Assembly: GCA_019187085.1 (NCBI GenBank)
Contig: JABARS010000011.1
Location: 60,144-124,143 of the forward strand
From: Pseudorhodoplanes sp.
GTDB lineage: Bacteria > Pseudomonadota > Alphaproteobacteria > Rhizobiales > Xanthobacteraceae
Reading direction: 5' to 3'
Length of the DNA stretch: 64,000 nucleotides
Shown here: positions 63,297 through 64,000 of the stretch, in pieces
How positions within the stretch are numbered: the first letter of the stretch is position 1
How the letters are laid out: each line of letters begins with the position of its first letter
Position numbers and translations under genes: made by a program
Notes under the pieces: model-generated
The model's database searches: none
Seen by the model: the letters and a program-made list of their open reading frames with translations, nothing else
What the model was told of the DNA's origin: nothing

Positions 63297-64000
63297 TCAG
63301 GCAACGCCTTCGGACCGCGCGCGAAGGACATGACGCTGAATTTTTCCCGAGGACGTGCGCGGCAATGCGTCAAGAAATTCGACGATGCGCGGATACTTGT
63401 AGGGCGCAAGCCGGCTCTTGACGAAGTCCTGCAAGGCCCGGCGCTGCTCGTCGTTACCGGTTTGCGGATCGTGCAGGATGACGAACGCCGCGACGATGTG
63501 TCCGCGCGCGGGATCAGGCGTTCCGACAACGGCGCACTCGCGCACCGCCGGATGCTGCAGCAGCGCCTCTTCCACTTCCGCTCCGGAAATGTTGTAGCCG
63601 GCGCTGACGATCATGTCGTCGGTGCGGGCGTGATAGCAGAAATAGCCGTCGGCATCGGCATAGAAGGCATCGCCCGTCAGATTCCAGCCGGCGCGAACAT
63701 AGGTTTTCTGCCGTTCGTCGTCGCCGAGATAGCGGCAGCCGGTCGGCCCGCGCACCGCCAGCCGGCCGATCTGACCGGGCGGCACTTCCTTCATCGCGTC
63801 GTCGACCACCATGGCGGAAAAGCCCGGCAACGGCCTGCCGACCGCATTCGGACGGTCCTCGCCCGGCGGCATCGCCAGAAAGGCGTGCAGCATCTCGGTC
63901 GAGCCGATGCTGTTCATGAGCGTCAGCCCCGTCGCCTGCCGCCAGCCCTCGTAAACCGAGGGCGGCAGATGCTCGCCCGACGACACGCAGGTGCGCAGGC
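63297..64000 (-). CDS. AMP-dependent acyl-CoA ligase (partial, C-terminal part)
   Basis: The gene enters from the right edge; about 233 C-terminal residues are present. CVSSGEHLPPSVYEGWRQATGLTLMNSIGSTEMLHAF holds the A5-like motif, GRLAVRGPTGCRYLGDD, AGWNLTGDAFYADADGYFCYHARTDDMIVSAGYNISGAEVEEAL holds the hinge, and LPRTSSGKIQRHVL carries the catalytic Lys. Sequence is closest in type to benzoate/2-aminobenzoate-CoA ligases. The N-terminal half, including the P-loop, is outside the window. Same strand as the oxalate block but 314 bp upstream of it with a promoter region between, so probably a separate unit. Confidence 0.88.
   Translation of the reverse strand, partial: LRTCVSSGEHLPPSVYEGWRQATGLTLMNSIGSTEMLHAFLAMPPGEDRPNAVGRPLPGFSAMVVDDAMKEVPPGQIGRLAVRGPTGCRYLGDDERQKTYVRAGWNLTGDAFYADADGYFCYHARTDDMIVSAGYNISGAEVEEALLQHPAVRECAVVGTPDPARGHIVAAFVILHDPQTGNDEQRRALQDFVKSRLAPYKYPRIVEFLDALPRTSSGKIQRHVLRARSEGVA

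Overview
The window looks like a chromosomal piece of a GC-rich alphaproteobacterium, most likely Hyphomicrobiales near Bradyrhizobiaceae/Xanthobacteraceae. This rests on uniformly high GC third positions, two leaders resembling the alphaproteobacterial speF RNA motif ahead of ornithine decarboxylases, homospermidine synthase, an alphaproteobacterial-type Zur box, and dispersed palindromic repeats of the kind common in these genomes. No rRNA, tRNA, CRISPR, phage or insertion sequence was found. The taxonomic call is inference.

Layout. 1-8.0 kb (minus): one colinear unit of acyl-CoA synthetase, livG, livH, livM, livK, livF and a partial phenylacetate-CoA-ligase-like gene, which couples ABC uptake of an organic acid or amino acid to CoA activation. 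8.3-12.6 kb: a Crp/Fnr regulator and a fused indolepyruvate ferredoxin oxidoreductase. 12.9-15.6 kb: a methyl-accepting chemotaxis gene and a di-haem cytochrome c peroxidase gene, both broken by apparent single-base deletions. 15.7-22.2 kb: an MFS carrier, a DUF3592 protein, and a dctQ-dctM-SDR-acyl-CoA dehydrogenase unit. 22.2-28.4 kb: cobalt-type nitrile hydratase (alpha, beta, activator), nitronate monooxygenase, a NicO-type Ni/Co exporter or permease with a DUF1007 partner, and a gamma-glutamyltransferase. 28.6-31.9 kb: a frameshifted hypothetical gene, an M3 peptidase and a small membrane protein.

32.0-37.5 kb (plus) is a polyamine locus: leader 1, ornithine decarboxylase 1, GNAT, homospermidine synthase, terminator, leader 2, ornithine decarboxylase 2. 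Together these give ornithine to putrescine to sym-homospermidine. 37.9-42.95 kb (minus) is a zinc-starvation cluster: a near-perfect Zur box, a 55-residue His-rich membrane microprotein, znuC, znuB, znuA, a CobW GTPase and a WD40 protein. 43.1-48.6 kb holds a PfkB sugar kinase, the CrcB fluoride channel, and biotin genes bioF-bioD facing bioB-bioA, with a shared short motif ahead of both bio units.

48.8-51.8 kb: a Tat-exported Kelch protein, a small secreted protein, and a LysR regulator preceded by tandem repeats. 51.8-63.0 kb (minus) is a ten-gene colinear oxalate/C1 block: tctC, tctB, tctA, gntR, oxc, frc, a 10-formyl-THF hydrolase-like gene, formate-THF ligase, GST. Oxalate would be imported, activated by Frc, decarboxylated by Oxc, and the released formate passed into the tetrahydrofolate pool. 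The window ends in a partial AMP-dependent acyl-CoA ligase.
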